Source: Marinimicrobium sp. C6131
Lineage (GTDB): Bacteria; Pseudomonadota; Gammaproteobacteria; Pseudomonadales; Cellvibrionaceae
Assembly: GCF_026153455.1 (NCBI RefSeq)
Contig: NZ_CP110629.1
Span: forward strand, 930,001 to 994,000
Direction: 5' to 3'
Length of the DNA: 64,000 bases
A program made the translations under genes and the position numbers. Under the pieces are notes generated by a model that worked only from the letters and a program-made list of their open reading frames with translations, had not been told where the DNA came from and ran no database searches. Shown here in pieces: positions 16,988 through 25,543 of the stretch. Numbering within the stretch: the first letter of the stretch is position 1; every line of letters begins with the position of its first letter.

Positions 16988-17446
16988 ATGGCGGAACAAC
17001 GCTCGGAACGACTCAAAGTGGTTCTGATGGTGGCGGAGCGTGAGGAGCAGGCCGCCGCCGCCCGGCTCGGGGAAGCCAGGCAGCAGCTTGAGCAGGAAGA
17101 GGGTCAGTTGGCCCAGTTGCGGGAGTATCAGGCACAGTATCTGGCGGACTATCGCGAGCGGCGCCGGGGCGTCGATGCCCGCTCCCTGATGAGCTACAGT
17201 GGTTTTTTGCAGCGTCTGGGGGAGGCTCTGGGCGGGCAGGAGCAGAAACTGGCCCAGGTGCGCCATCACCTGGACCAGTGCAGACGACAGTGGCAGGAAA
17301 AGTACCACCGCCGCCGCTCGCTGGAAGACATGATTGAACGAATGCAGCGCGAGGAAAATGGCGCCCTTGAGCAGCGCCAGCAGCGCGAACTGGACGATCT
17401 GGCCGCCCAGCGTATGGGCCGGACGGGTCCGACCCGAAAACGCTGA
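16988..17446 (+). CDS. fliJ: Flagellar export chaperone FliJ
   Basis: 152 residues, almost entirely charged coiled coil (AEREEQAAAARLGEARQQLEQEEG), as expected for the FliJ stalk that inserts into the FliI hexamer and contacts FlhA. Starts three bases after the fliI stop. Identification rests on coiled-coil character, length and position. Confidence 0.9.
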   Translation: MAEQRSERLKVVLMVAEREEQAAAARLGEARQQLEQEEGQLAQLREYQAQYLADYRERRRGVDARSLMSYSGFLQRLGEALGGQEQKLAQVRHHLDQCRRQWQEKYHRRRSLEDMIERMQREENGALEQRQQRELDDLAAQRMGRTGPTRKR

Positions 17447-17471
17447 CGGGGCAGTGGAATTACGCTATGCT
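17443..17471 (+). promoter_or_regulatory. Possible sigma-70 promoter for hsbA
   Basis: CTGACG, 17-base spacer, TATGCT, overlapping the end of fliJ and about 75 bases before the hsbA start. It would let the partner-switch genes be expressed apart from the flagellar operon. Confidence 0.4.
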
Positions 17472-17552
17472 TAAGGTCGCTCTGTGCCGGATTGCTTTTG
17501 CGCGAATGCTTTGGCCTGAACAATAACGTGTCAGAAAGGATGTGAAACAGTT

Positions 17553-17858
17553 ATGGCGATAACCTCCACCCTGTCCGCCGACGGTACCCTGCTCACCATC
17601 TATATTCAGGGCCGGTTCGATTTCAGTTCGCACCAGGATTTCCGGGGCTCGTACGAGCGTCTGGAGAAAGCGCCGGAACGCTATCGGGTGGACCTTCAGG
17701 AAACGACCTACCTGGACAGCTCCGCCCTGGGGATGTTGTTGCTGTTACGTGATCACGCCGGTGGTGACCGGGCGAATATCGAAATCCGGAACTGTAGCCC
17801 GGACGTCAGGAAAATTCTGACCATATCCAATTTCGAACAGTTATTCGATATCCAGTAA
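17553..17858 (+). CDS. hsbA: STAS anti-sigma factor antagonist (HsbA-like)
   Basis: 101 residues, a single STAS domain with the phosphoserine loop YLDSSALGMLLLL (S56/S57). Known: in Pseudomonas aeruginosa HsbA is phosphorylated or dephosphorylated by HsbR, binds the anti-sigma factor FlgM when unphosphorylated, and binds a diguanylate cyclase when phosphorylated, linking swimming and biofilm. The symbol is assigned from the hsbA-hsbR-hptB order; the flagellar operon location agrees. ATG preceded by GAAAGGATGTG. Confidence 0.85.
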   Translation: MAITSTLSADGTLLTIYIQGRFDFSSHQDFRGSYERLEKAPERYRVDLQETTYLDSSALGMLLLLRDHAGGDRANIEIRNCSPDVRKILTISNFEQLFDIQ

Positions 17859-17948
17859 TCGGGTACCAATCGGGCCGATCATCGAGCTTGTGGTCGGCTT
17901 TGGCAGGGCGGCAGTCCGCCGCCTCGGGCGCGAATGGAGACGCTGCGC

Positions 17949-19682
17949 ATGACCGACGACAGTCCGCTGACCATCCTGATTGCTGACGACTCCGAAACGG
18001 ACCGCCAGATTCTTCAGGCCATAGTCGCTCGCGATGGCCACCGGGTGATCAGCGCCCGTGACGGACGCGAAGCCGTGACGGTGTTTGAGCGGGAGCGGCC
18101 GGACCTGGTATTGCTTGATGCCCTGATGCCCAATCTGGACGGTTTTGGCGCCGCCCGGCGGATCAAGGCCCTCGCGGGCGAGTCGCTGGTGCCGATCATT
18201 TTCCTGACCTCATTGACCGATACAGAGTCCCTCGTGCAGTGCCTCGACGCCGGGGGAGACGACTTCCTGTCCAAGCCCTATAACCGCGTCATTATCCAGG
18301 CCAAAATCCGGGCATTCAACCGCATGCGGGCCATGCATGCCACCATTCTCGATCAGCGCGATCAGATCAGCCGTCATAACCAGCACCTGCTGCAGGAGCA
18401 GACGGTCGCCAAACAGGTGTTCGACAACATCGCTCACAGCGGCTGTCTGGACTCCAACAATGTCCGGTACTACCTGTCTTCACTGGCGGTGTTCAACGGC
18501 GACATTCTGGTGGCGGGCATGCGTCCCGGGGGCAGTATGATGGTGCTGCTGGGGGACTTTACCGGCCACGGTCTGCCCGCGGCGGTGGGGGCCATTCCGC
18601 TGGCGTCGACGTTTTACGGGATGGTGTCCAAGGGCTTCGCCATGAGCGACATCCTCCGGGAAATCAATCACAAATTGAAGACCATTCTTCCGGTCGGAAT
18701 TTTCTGCTGTGCCACCATGGTGGACATCAATTTCCGGCGCCAGCGCATTCGGGTCTGGAGCGGCGGTTTGCCTCCCGGCTATATCCTTCGTCAGGGAGAT
18801 GAGCCTCCGCAGGCGATTACCTCAACGCACCTGCCCCTGGGTGTGTTGGGCAACAGCGCCTTCAAGGACGATATGGAAACCTATGAGCTGGCCTGGGGTG
18901 ACCGTCTGTATCTCTGGTCCGACGGTATTCATGAAGCCCGAAGTCCCGAGGGCGAAATGTTCGGTGAAGAGCGGTTGAATGTGCTTTTCAGGGAACATCG
19001 CGAGACCTCTCCCAGAAATGACGACCGGCTCTTTGACGAAATTCTGGCCAGGGTCCAGCAGTTTGTGGGCCGGGGCGAACGCGATGACGATCTGTCGCTG
19101 GTAGAGATCCGGATGGACCGGCCGGATAACGTCAATGCGGTCGCCGCCGAGGCGGCGCGACGCAACCGCTCCACCTTGTCCGAGTGGAACATGAACTTCG
19201 ATATTCTGCCAGCGAGCTTTCGTCAGTTTGATCCGATGCCGCTGTTGTTGAATATCCTGGTGGAGGTGCCCGGTCTGCGGCAGCATAGCGGAACGCTGTA
19301 TACCATTTTGTCCGAGCTGTATTCCAATGCCCTGGAACACGGGATCCTGGGATTGGACTCGGGGTTGAAGGGTACACCGGAGGGGTTTGCCCGCTATTAT
19401 GAGATCCGGCAAAAACGCCTTGAAGAGGTCAGTGAGGGATTGATTCGCATCCATCTTCATCACAGCACCACAGAAGAGGGCGGCCTGCTGCGGATCGCCG
19501 TGGAAGATAGTGGTCCGGGGTTTGACGGTCTCGAGGAACCCGGTGCCCGTTTGGTCTCGGGACAGGCGCCGGGTTATGCCGGCCGGGGCCTCGCGCTGAT
19601 TGAAAAACTGTGCGATGCTGTTCAGTATCCGGGTGAAGGTAACCGGGTCGAAGCGGTGTTTTCGTGGAATGCGGATGACTGA
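17949..19682 (+). CDS. hsbR: REC-PP2C-HATPase response regulator (HsbR-like)
   Basis: 577 residues from the ATG preceded by GGAGACGCTGCGC; an in-frame ATG 15 bases upstream is possible. Receiver domain with D57 (LVLLDALMPNLDG); coiled coil; SpoIIE/PP2C phosphatase domain (GDFTGHGLPAAVGAIPL, LYLWSDGIHEARSPEGEMFG, RDDDLSLVEIRM); C-terminal anti-sigma-type HATPase (LSELYSNALEHGILGLDS, AVEDSGPGFDG). Such proteins act as both kinase and phosphatase on a STAS partner, here surely the HsbA-like gene upstream, under control of phosphotransfer from the HPt gene downstream. Confidence 0.87.
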   Translation: MTDDSPLTILIADDSETDRQILQAIVARDGHRVISARDGREAVTVFERERPDLVLLDALMPNLDGFGAARRIKALAGESLVPIIFLTSLTDTESLVQCLDAGGDDFLSKPYNRVIIQAKIRAFNRMRAMHATILDQRDQISRHNQHLLQEQTVAKQVFDNIAHSGCLDSNNVRYYLSSLAVFNGDILVAGMRPGGSMMVLLGDFTGHGLPAAVGAIPLASTFYGMVSKGFAMSDILREINHKLKTILPVGIFCCATMVDINFRRQRIRVWSGGLPPGYILRQGDEPPQAITSTHLPLGVLGNSAFKDDMETYELAWGDRLYLWSDGIHEARSPEGEMFGEERLNVLFREHRETSPRNDDRLFDEILARVQQFVGRGERDDDLSLVEIRMDRPDNVNAVAAEAARRNRSTLSEWNMNFDILPASFRQFDPMPLLLNILVEVPGLRQHSGTLYTILSELYSNALEHGILGLDSGLKGTPEGFARYYEIRQKRLEEVSEGLIRIHLHHSTTEEGGLLRIAVEDSGPGFDGLEEPGARLVSGQAPGYAGRGLALIEKLCDAVQYPGEGNRVEAVFSWNADD

Positions 19683-19719
19683 CACGAAACGGATGAGAGA
19701 CTAACCGGAGGCGCGCCCC

Positions 19720-20064
19720 ATGAGTTCGGAAACCCACCTCAATCGTGAGGTTCTGACGACACTGCAGGACGTGATGGACGATCAGTTTCCGGTGTTGATC
19801 AATACCTTTCTGGCAGACTCGGAAGAGCGTATTCGTCAACTTCAACGGGCGCTGGCGGCTCAGGATAGTGACACCGTGTGGCGTCAGGCGCACAGTTTCA
19901 AAGGCAGCTGCAACAACCTTGGTGCAGAACGACTGGCCGAGCTGTGCCAGGGAATGGAAGCACGCGGCCGGGCCGGTGAAATCGAAGGGCTGGAACAGGC
20001 GCTGGTGTCCGTTCAGGAAGAATTCGCCAAACTGAAAGTCACTTTGAACAGCTTCGCAGGCTGA
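19720..20064 (+). CDS. hptB: Histidine phosphotransfer protein (HptB-like)
   Basis: 114 residues, one four-helix HPt domain with H58 in the motif AHSFKGSCNNLG. SD CGGAGGCG precedes the ATG. Known: P. aeruginosa HptB receives phosphate from hybrid kinases (PA1611, ErcS', SagS) and passes it to HsbR. By inference the nearby hybrid kinase could feed it, though that kinase has its own HPt. Confidence 0.85.
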   Translation: MSSETHLNREVLTTLQDVMDDQFPVLINTFLADSEERIRQLQRALAAQDSDTVWRQAHSFKGSCNNLGAERLAELCQGMEARGRAGEIEGLEQALVSVQEEFAKLKVTLNSFAG

Positions 20065-20154
20065 TCGTCGGTCGACTCCGTCCGGTGTGATTGTTGCGGT
20101 TTTCCTCGCGTCTGTACGCCTCCCGCTGTCAGTTGTCATTACCCACTCCCTTGC

Positions 20155-20170
20155 TGGCATTAACCTTGCA
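20155..20170 (+). promoter_or_regulatory. Sigma-54 promoter of fliK
   Basis: TGGCATTAACCTTGCA, consensus -24/-12 with correct spacing, 85 bases before the fliK start in the 190-bp gap after hptB. Confidence 0.8.
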
Positions 20171-20254
20171 GTTCCCCTCTGAGAAACGGGCCTTTGCCCC
20201 AGTTTAACCGGTTGGCGGCAAACCTTTGCCGCCAACCTTGCCGGAGTGGTGTCG

Positions 20255-21685
20255 ATGCCAGGTCATTCACAAATCAGCAGTCTGTTGTCTTTCAACTCAG
20301 AGGCCTCGCCGGTTCGGCGTCGCGCGGCGCCGGAGGGAGAGGGTTTTCGGCAGGTATTCGAAGGCACAGCCAGTCGTGCCTCCTCGTCGGACCGGGAGCA
20401 GGCGTCGCTGCCGGAACGGAGTGAGTCCCGTGAGGGCGTGAAACGCGAATCCGCGAGCGCTCAGCGAGAAGCGGACGTCCGTGATAACCGGCCGGATGAG
20501 GGGGCCACTTCCGGACGCGCCGCGGAAAACGAAGCCACCCGGACGAACGCTTCTCAGCGCCCGGAAGCGTCGCCAAGCGATTCCGGAGCGGCCGGTGCCA
20601 GCCACGAAGGTGAGTCCGACGGCAGCACTGTGCTGTCCAGAGACGACAGGGCCTTGCTGGCCGATTTGAGCAGCGAAGACTGGGGGGCGTTATCGGAAGA
20701 TGTGACGGCCCTATTGGAACAGCTCAAGAGCCAGTTGGATGAGGGCAGTCTGGCACCGGAGCTGGAAAAGGCGCTGCGCCAATTGCTGGCGGACCTGAAG
20801 GACGGTGCGCCCCTGGATCAGGTGGCTGAGAGTCTGGACGCCATTCCGGTCACGGCACTGCCCGAACTGGCGGCCCGGTTCCCGGGCGCTACGACGCTGC
20901 GCGACGCGATCGGTCGCACGGGTGCCGCCTACCTGTCTCAACTGAGCGCCATGGCGAGCCAGCGACCGGCGGCGGCCGGTGCTTCAGGCCCCGACGTCGG
21001 GTTGCCAATGGCGATCTCTGGTGACAAAGGCGCGGAGGGGCTGGATCTCAAGGGGCTGCTGGAGTTGAGTGTCTCAGCGGGCAAAAACGGCAAAGAGGCC
21101 TTTGCCCAGACCCTGCAAGCGATCTCTGAAGCCTCCGCCCAGCCAGCGTCCAGAGCCAGTACTTCGTTTGATGGCGGTCAGTCACCCGCCAACGCCCTGG
21201 CCCAGTTGGAAAGTGCCAACCGCGGCCAACCGCTCTCTCCGACGGAGCGGGGATTCACCGTGCAGACCGATGTCCGGGTCCCGGTGGGGCAGGGGCAGTG
21301 GGGGCAGGCCGTTGGGCAGAAAGTGCTCTGGATGGCGTCGCAAAAGCTGTCCAGCGCCGAGCTGCGTCTGGATCCCCCCGATCTGGGTCCCATGCAGGTC
21401 CGGGTCAGTGCCAATCAGGATCAGATCAGTGTGACCTTTACCAGTCCTCAGGCGGCGGTGCGGGAAGCTCTGGACCAGAACGCCAACCGTCTGCGGGAAA
21501 TGTTCGCTGAACAGGGGCTGGACCTGGTGGATGTGAATGTCTCGGATCAGTCCGGTCGGGAGCAGGCAGACGAAGACGGTGAGGGCCGGACGGCGGGCCG
21601 GGCCCTGAATGGCGACGCGGATGATCCAGAGGCCGAAGTGATCGAACAGCGTATCAGCGATCGTCTGGTGGACCACTACGCTTGA
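20255..21685 (+). CDS. fliK: Flagellar hook-length control protein FliK
   Basis: 476 residues from the ATG preceded by CCGGAG and 8 bases; a GTG at 20246 overlaps the SD. Long, low-complexity, Ser/Glu/Arg-rich N-terminal ruler part and conserved C-terminal Flg_hook domain (AELRLDPPDLGPMQVRVS, VTFTSPQAAVREALDQNANRLREMF). Role: exported ruler that switches export from hook to filament substrates via FlhB. Own sigma-54 promoter upstream. Confidence 0.92.
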   Translation: MPGHSQISSLLSFNSEASPVRRRAAPEGEGFRQVFEGTASRASSSDREQASLPERSESREGVKRESASAQREADVRDNRPDEGATSGRAAENEATRTNASQRPEASPSDSGAAGASHEGESDGSTVLSRDDRALLADLSSEDWGALSEDVTALLEQLKSQLDEGSLAPELEKALRQLLADLKDGAPLDQVAESLDAIPVTALPELAARFPGATTLRDAIGRTGAAYLSQLSAMASQRPAAAGASGPDVGLPMAISGDKGAEGLDLKGLLELSVSAGKNGKEAFAQTLQAISEASAQPASRASTSFDGGQSPANALAQLESANRGQPLSPTERGFTVQTDVRVPVGQGQWGQAVGQKVLWMASQKLSSAELRLDPPDLGPMQVRVSANQDQISVTFTSPQAAVREALDQNANRLREMFAEQGLDLVDVNVSDQSGREQADEDGEGRTAGRALNGDADDPEAEVIEQRISDRLVDHYA

Positions 21686-21803
21686 GCAGAAGGGGCCGGG
21701 TGGATGACGCTTCGCTCTGAAGCGTCGTACCGGTCCGTCTTGGCTCCCGTGAATCCCCTCGTTCTTTCTTGCCCGAACGCCTTCCCTGTGCCAAAGTATC
21801 CGC

Positions 21804-21837
21804 GCAAGCCCCGTGCCTGACTTGGCACGGGGCTTGC
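21804..21837 (+). promoter_or_regulatory. Sigma-54 promoter of fliL embedded in a perfect hairpin
   Basis: TGGCACGGGGCTTGC (21823-21837) is a full consensus -24/-12 element 39 bases before fliL. It is also the 3' arm of a perfect 14-bp inverted repeat (GCAAGCCCCGTGCC, 6-base loop). No U tract follows. The opposite strand reads AGGCACGGGGCTTGC, close to a second, divergent sigma-54 site. As RNA, readthrough from fliK would form a strong stem here. Confidence 0.8.
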
Positions 21838-21876
21838 TCCATCCCCTTCAAGAACTGTGAATGACGGAATTTTGGC

Positions 21877-22425
21877 ATGGCCGAAGAAGACGATGAGCGC
21901 GAGCTGACCGAAGAAGAACAGGCGGAAATCGATCGCAAGGCCCGACGCAACCAGAAAATCAAACTGGCTGTCCTGGCACTGTTGCTGGTGGTGTTGTCGG
22001 TGGGGGTAACCCTGGGACTGCTGCACTTTCTGTCGCCGGATGAGCCGGTGCCGGATGGCGAAACGGCTGAAGCCGAACCGACGGAACCCCTGGAACCAGC
22101 GCGTCAGCAGGCGATTTACTTTCCGCTGAAGGAAAAATTTGTCATCAACTACAATGTGCGTGGCCGGCAACGCTTTCTGCAGACCGAAGTGAACCTGATG
22201 TTGCGCGATAATGAAGTAGTCAAAGTGCTGGAGCAACACCTGCCCCGGGTTCGCAATGACCTCATTATGCTGTTCAGTGGCCAGGAGTTTGAGGATCTGC
22301 AGACGCCAGAGGGCAGAGAGTTGCTGCGTCAGGACGCCCTGCGTCGGGTGCAGGCCATTCTCGAGCAGGAAATGGGGCAACCCGGCGTCGAGCAGGTCCT
22401 GTTTACCAGCTTTGTGATGCAGTAA
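21877..22425 (+). CDS. fliL: Flagellar stator-associated protein FliL
   Basis: 182 residues. Very acidic N-terminus, one membrane segment near 29-50 (LAVLALLLVVLSVGVTLGLL), periplasmic FliL domain (YFPLKEKFVINY, RFLQTEVNLMLRD). Role: inner-membrane protein around the stator units, modulates torque. Begins the fliL-M-N-O-P-Q-R operon. Confidence 0.95.
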   Translation: MAEEDDERELTEEEQAEIDRKARRNQKIKLAVLALLLVVLSVGVTLGLLHFLSPDEPVPDGETAEAEPTEPLEPARQQAIYFPLKEKFVINYNVRGRQRFLQTEVNLMLRDNEVVKVLEQHLPRVRNDLIMLFSGQEFEDLQTPEGRELLRQDALRRVQAILEQEMGQPGVEQVLFTSFVMQ

Positions 22426-22445
22426 AAACGATAAGGTAGCCGCTC

Positions 22446-23459
22446 GTGCAAGACTTACTTTCACAAGACGAAATTGATGCGCTGCTTCACGGGGTCGATG
22501 AAGGCGATATCGATACCGATGACGATCTGGAGATGGACCCGGTCAAAGCCTATGACCTGACCACGCAGGACCGCATTGTCCGCGGGCGGATGCCCACGCT
22601 GGAAATGATCAACGAGCGCTTTGCCCGCTACACCCGCATCAGCATGTTCAATCTGTTGCGACGCACCGCCGATGTGTCCGTCGGCGGTATCCAGATCCAG
22701 AAGTTCGGTGAATATGTTCACACGTTGTACGTGCCGACCAGTCTGAATATGGTGAAATTCCGCCCGCTGCGCGGCAACGCCCTGATCATTCTGGATGCGC
22801 GGCTGGTCTTCAAACTCGTGGACAACTTTTTCGGGGGTGACGGCCGTCACGCCAAGATCGAGGGCCGGGAATTTACCCCGACCGAGTTGCGCGTGGTGCA
22901 GATGGTGCTGGATCAGGTGTTTGTCGACCTCGGCGAAGCCTGGAAAGCGGTCATGCCCATCACCTTTGAATATATGAATTCAGAGGTCAACCCGTCCCTG
23001 GCCAATATTGTCAGCCCCAGCGAAGTGGTGGTCGTCAGCACCTTCCATGTCGAACTCGATGGCGGCGGTGGCGACCTGCATATCACCGTCCCTTACTCCA
23101 TGATCGAGCCGATCCGGGAAGTACTGGATTCCGGTCTGCAAAGCGACAGTGATGAAAAAGACGAGCGCTGGGTAAAGGCGCTACGAGAGGATGTGCTCGC
23201 GGCTCAGGTCGATCTGGAGTGCGATATCGTTCAGAGAGAAATTACCCTGAGGGACATCATCAATCTGAAGGCGGGGGATGTGATTCCGGTGGAATTCCCG
23301 GAATATCACGTGGTCACGGCCAACGGCGTACCGATGTTCCGCACCCGGTTGGGCCAGATTCGCGGGAACCTGGCATTGAAAATCCACGGATTAATTGATC
23401 ACAGTTCAGCCTATAACATTACGGCAAACGAAGGGGGCTCCAGTGGCAAACGAAAATGA
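22446..23459 (+). CDS. fliM: Flagellar motor switch protein FliM
   Basis: 337 residues, GTG start after AAGGTAGCCGCTC. N-terminal CheY-P docking peptide (LLSQDEIDALLHGV, residues 4-17), central CheC-like domain, and C-terminal SpoA domain (GDVIPVEFPEYHVVTANGVP). Role: C-ring protein that receives CheY-P and changes rotation. Its last 17 bp overlap fliN. Confidence 0.97.
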   Translation: MQDLLSQDEIDALLHGVDEGDIDTDDDLEMDPVKAYDLTTQDRIVRGRMPTLEMINERFARYTRISMFNLLRRTADVSVGGIQIQKFGEYVHTLYVPTSLNMVKFRPLRGNALIILDARLVFKLVDNFFGGDGRHAKIEGREFTPTELRVVQMVLDQVFVDLGEAWKAVMPITFEYMNSEVNPSLANIVSPSEVVVVSTFHVELDGGGGDLHITVPYSMIEPIREVLDSGLQSDSDEKDERWVKALREDVLAAQVDLECDIVQREITLRDIINLKAGDVIPVEFPEYHVVTANGVPMFRTRLGQIRGNLALKIHGLIDHSSAYNITANEGGSSGKRK

Positions 23460-23904
23460 TACCCACGATGACGATAAAGACCAGGATGCCATGGCGGCCG
23501 AGTGGGAAGCGGCCATGATGGAGCAGGGTGACGACGCTGACAGCGGTGACGACTCCGATGAGAGTCAGGCGTCGCAGAGTCGGAGTAATGACGTAGACCG
23601 GGTCGCACTGGACGAACTCACCGAAGACGAACAACCCAACACCAATCCGGATCTGGATGTGATTCTGGACATCCCTGTGTCCATTTCCATGGAAGTGGGG
23701 CGCACCTCCATTACCATCCGCAACCTGTTGCAGCTCAACCAGGGGTCGGTCATCGAGCTGGATCGGCTGGCCGGTGAACCACTGGACGTGCTGGTTAACG
23801 GTACACTGATTGCCCACGGTGAAGTGGTGGTGGTGAATGAAAAGTTCGGTATCCGGATGACCGACGTGATCAGTCCGTCCGAACGGATCAAGAAGCTGCG
23901 CTGA
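23443..23904 (+). CDS. fliN: Flagellar motor switch protein FliN
   Basis: 153 residues from the GTG preceded by GAAGGGGGCTCCA inside the fliM end; a longer in-frame extension lacks an SD. Acidic N-terminal half, C-terminal SpoA domain (ILDIPVSISMEVGRTSITI, LDRLAGEPLDVLVNG). Role: lower part of the C ring and docking site for FliH. Confidence 0.95.
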   Translation: MANENDTHDDDKDQDAMAAEWEAAMMEQGDDADSGDDSDESQASQSRSNDVDRVALDELTEDEQPNTNPDLDVILDIPVSISMEVGRTSITIRNLLQLNQGSVIELDRLAGEPLDVLVNGTLIAHGEVVVVNEKFGIRMTDVISPSERIKKLR

Positions 23905-24242
23905 TGGAAGGAACGGCCGCCACCCAATTGATGAGTGTGCTGTTCAGTCTGTTACTGATCATCGCGCTGATTTTCGCGCTCGCCTGGTTGTTGCGTCGGT
24001 TTGGGCAGAGTGCTTTTATGAACTCGTCCGCCATGAAAGTGGTCGCCACCTTACCGCTGGGTACCCGGGAACGGCTACTGGTGGTGGAGGTGGGCGGCCA
24101 GCAACTGCTGCTCGGCGTGACTGCACAGCAAATCCGCACACTGCACGTGTTTGAAGAACCGGTCATCGACGCGCAAGGCGTCAAGAGCAGCGATTTCAGA
24201 CAGCGCCTGATGAACATTATGAACAAGAACCCAAAACCCTGA
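23904..24242 (+). CDS. fliO: Flagellar export component FliO
   Basis: 112 residues. One membrane segment near 12-30 (SLLLIIALIFALAWLLRR) and a small cytoplasmic domain (LGTRERLLVVEVGGQQLLLGVT) typical of FliO. Overlaps fliN and fliP by one base (TGATG). Role: assists FliP ring assembly. Confidence 0.92.
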   Translation: MEGTAATQLMSVLFSLLLIIALIFALAWLLRRFGQSAFMNSSAMKVVATLPLGTRERLLVVEVGGQQLLLGVTAQQIRTLHVFEEPVIDAQGVKSSDFRQRLMNIMNKNPKP

Positions 24243-25072
24243 TGAAGTCTTACCCCGCAAACCCATTTCGTGCCCTCTGGCCGCTGCTGTTGTCACTCCT
24301 GTTGTGCGTTGGTGCGGGACAGACCCTGGCCCAGGACGCACCGGACGCTGAGCCACCTGCAGAGCAGGGAGTGGGTGGTTCCCTGCCGGCGATCCCGGGC
24401 TTGCCGGCACTGACGGTCACCACCAATCCGGATGGCTCGGAAGAGTACACGGTCACGCTGCAGATCCTGGCGATCATGACCGCGTTCACCTTCCTGCCCG
24501 CCATCCTGCTGATGATGACCTCCTTCACCCGGATCATCATCGTGTTTGCCATCCTGCGTCAGGCGCTGGGCTTGCAGCAGTCGCCGTCGAACCAGATCCT
24601 GATTGGCCTGTCGTTGTTCCTGACCCTGTTCATCATGCAGCCGGTACTCGAACGAGTAAACGCCGACGCCCTGCAACCCTACATCAACGAAGAAATCAAC
24701 GCCCAGACCGCACTGGCGCGAACCACTGAACCCTTCCACGCGTTCATGCTGGCCCAGACCCGGGAATCCGACATCGAACTGTTCGTCGGCATCGCTGACA
24801 ACCCGGACATTCAGACACCCCAGGACACCCCCTTCAGCATCCTGGTCCCGGCGTTCGTCACCAGCGAACTCAAAACCGCCTTTCAGATCGGGTTCATCAT
24901 TTTCATCCCCTTCCTGGTCATCGACATCGTCGTCGCCAGCGTGCTCATGGCCATGGGTATGATGATGCTCTCGCCCCTGATCATCTCACTGCCGTTCAAA
25001 ATCATGCTCTTCGTCCTCGTCGACGGCTGGGCCATGATCATCGGCACACTCGCCGCCAGCTTCGGTGTATAA
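24242..25072 (+). CDS. fliP: Flagellar export gate protein FliP
   Basis: 276 residues. Cleavable signal peptide near 1-30 (LWPLLLSLLLCVGAGQTLAQ), then four membrane segments with family signatures LPAILLMMTSFTRIIIVFAILRQ and LLSPLIISLPFKIMLFV-like end (MMMLSPLIISLPFKI). Role: core of the FliPQR export gate. Confidence 0.96.
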   Translation: MKSYPANPFRALWPLLLSLLLCVGAGQTLAQDAPDAEPPAEQGVGGSLPAIPGLPALTVTTNPDGSEEYTVTLQILAIMTAFTFLPAILLMMTSFTRIIIVFAILRQALGLQQSPSNQILIGLSLFLTLFIMQPVLERVNADALQPYINEEINAQTALARTTEPFHAFMLAQTRESDIELFVGIADNPDIQTPQDTPFSILVPAFVTSELKTAFQIGFIIFIPFLVIDIVVASVLMAMGMMMLSPLIISLPFKIMLFVLVDGWAMIIGTLAASFGV

Positions 25073-25081
25073 GGAGGCCCT

Positions 25082-25351
25082 ATGACCCCGGAAGTCGTCA
25101 TGGACATCTTCGCCGACGCCCTCTACCTCGTCATCCTGATGCTGATTGTCATCGTCGGCCCCGGCCTATTGGTGGGCCTGGTGGTGAGCATGTTCCAGGC
25201 CGCCACCCAGATCAACGAACAGACCCTGAGCTTCCTGCCGCGCCTGCTGGTCACCCTGGCCTCGGTCATGATCGCCGGCCCCTGGCTACTCAGAGAGTTT
25301 ATGGACTTATTCACCCGTTTATACACCAACGTCCCAAACTTAATAGGGTAG
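25082..25351 (+). CDS. fliQ: Flagellar export gate protein FliQ
   Basis: 89 residues, two membrane hairpin helices (ALYLVILMLIVIVGPGLLVG and LVTLASVMIAGPWLL), SD AAGGAGG. Role: FliPQR export gate. It is usually followed immediately by fliR; here a 192-bp gap with a large hairpin intervenes. Confidence 0.95.
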   Translation: MTPEVVMDIFADALYLVILMLIVIVGPGLLVGLVVSMFQAATQINEQTLSFLPRLLVTLASVMIAGPWLLREFMDLFTRLYTNVPNLIG

Positions 25352-25393
25352 AGCAGGTAGAACACACAGAACGTTGAAGCAACCAATGAGGGC

Positions 25394-25494
25394 TGAGCGC
25401 GGAGGGACCTCTTTTCAAACCCTCACTTCAGGGAGAAGTGAGGGAGCTCCATGGACGGATTTATGTGTTTTGAAAAGAGGTCCCTCCGCGCTCA
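25394..25494. repeat. Structured palindromic repeat, copy F (divergent core)
   Basis: Outer arms of 26 bp (25394-25419 and 25469-25494) are perfectly complementary; inner hairpin CCCTCACTTC/GAAGTGAGGG at 25420-25444; then GAGCTCCATGGACGGATTTA, the counterpart of the conserved core in copies A-E, with a TCC/GGA stem around a 6-base loop. Sits between fliQ and fliR inside an operon. Confidence 0.75.
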
Positions 25495-25543
25495 GGCCGG
25501 ACTTTCTGGAGACACGAACTTTGCTGGAGCAGACCACGAAACC

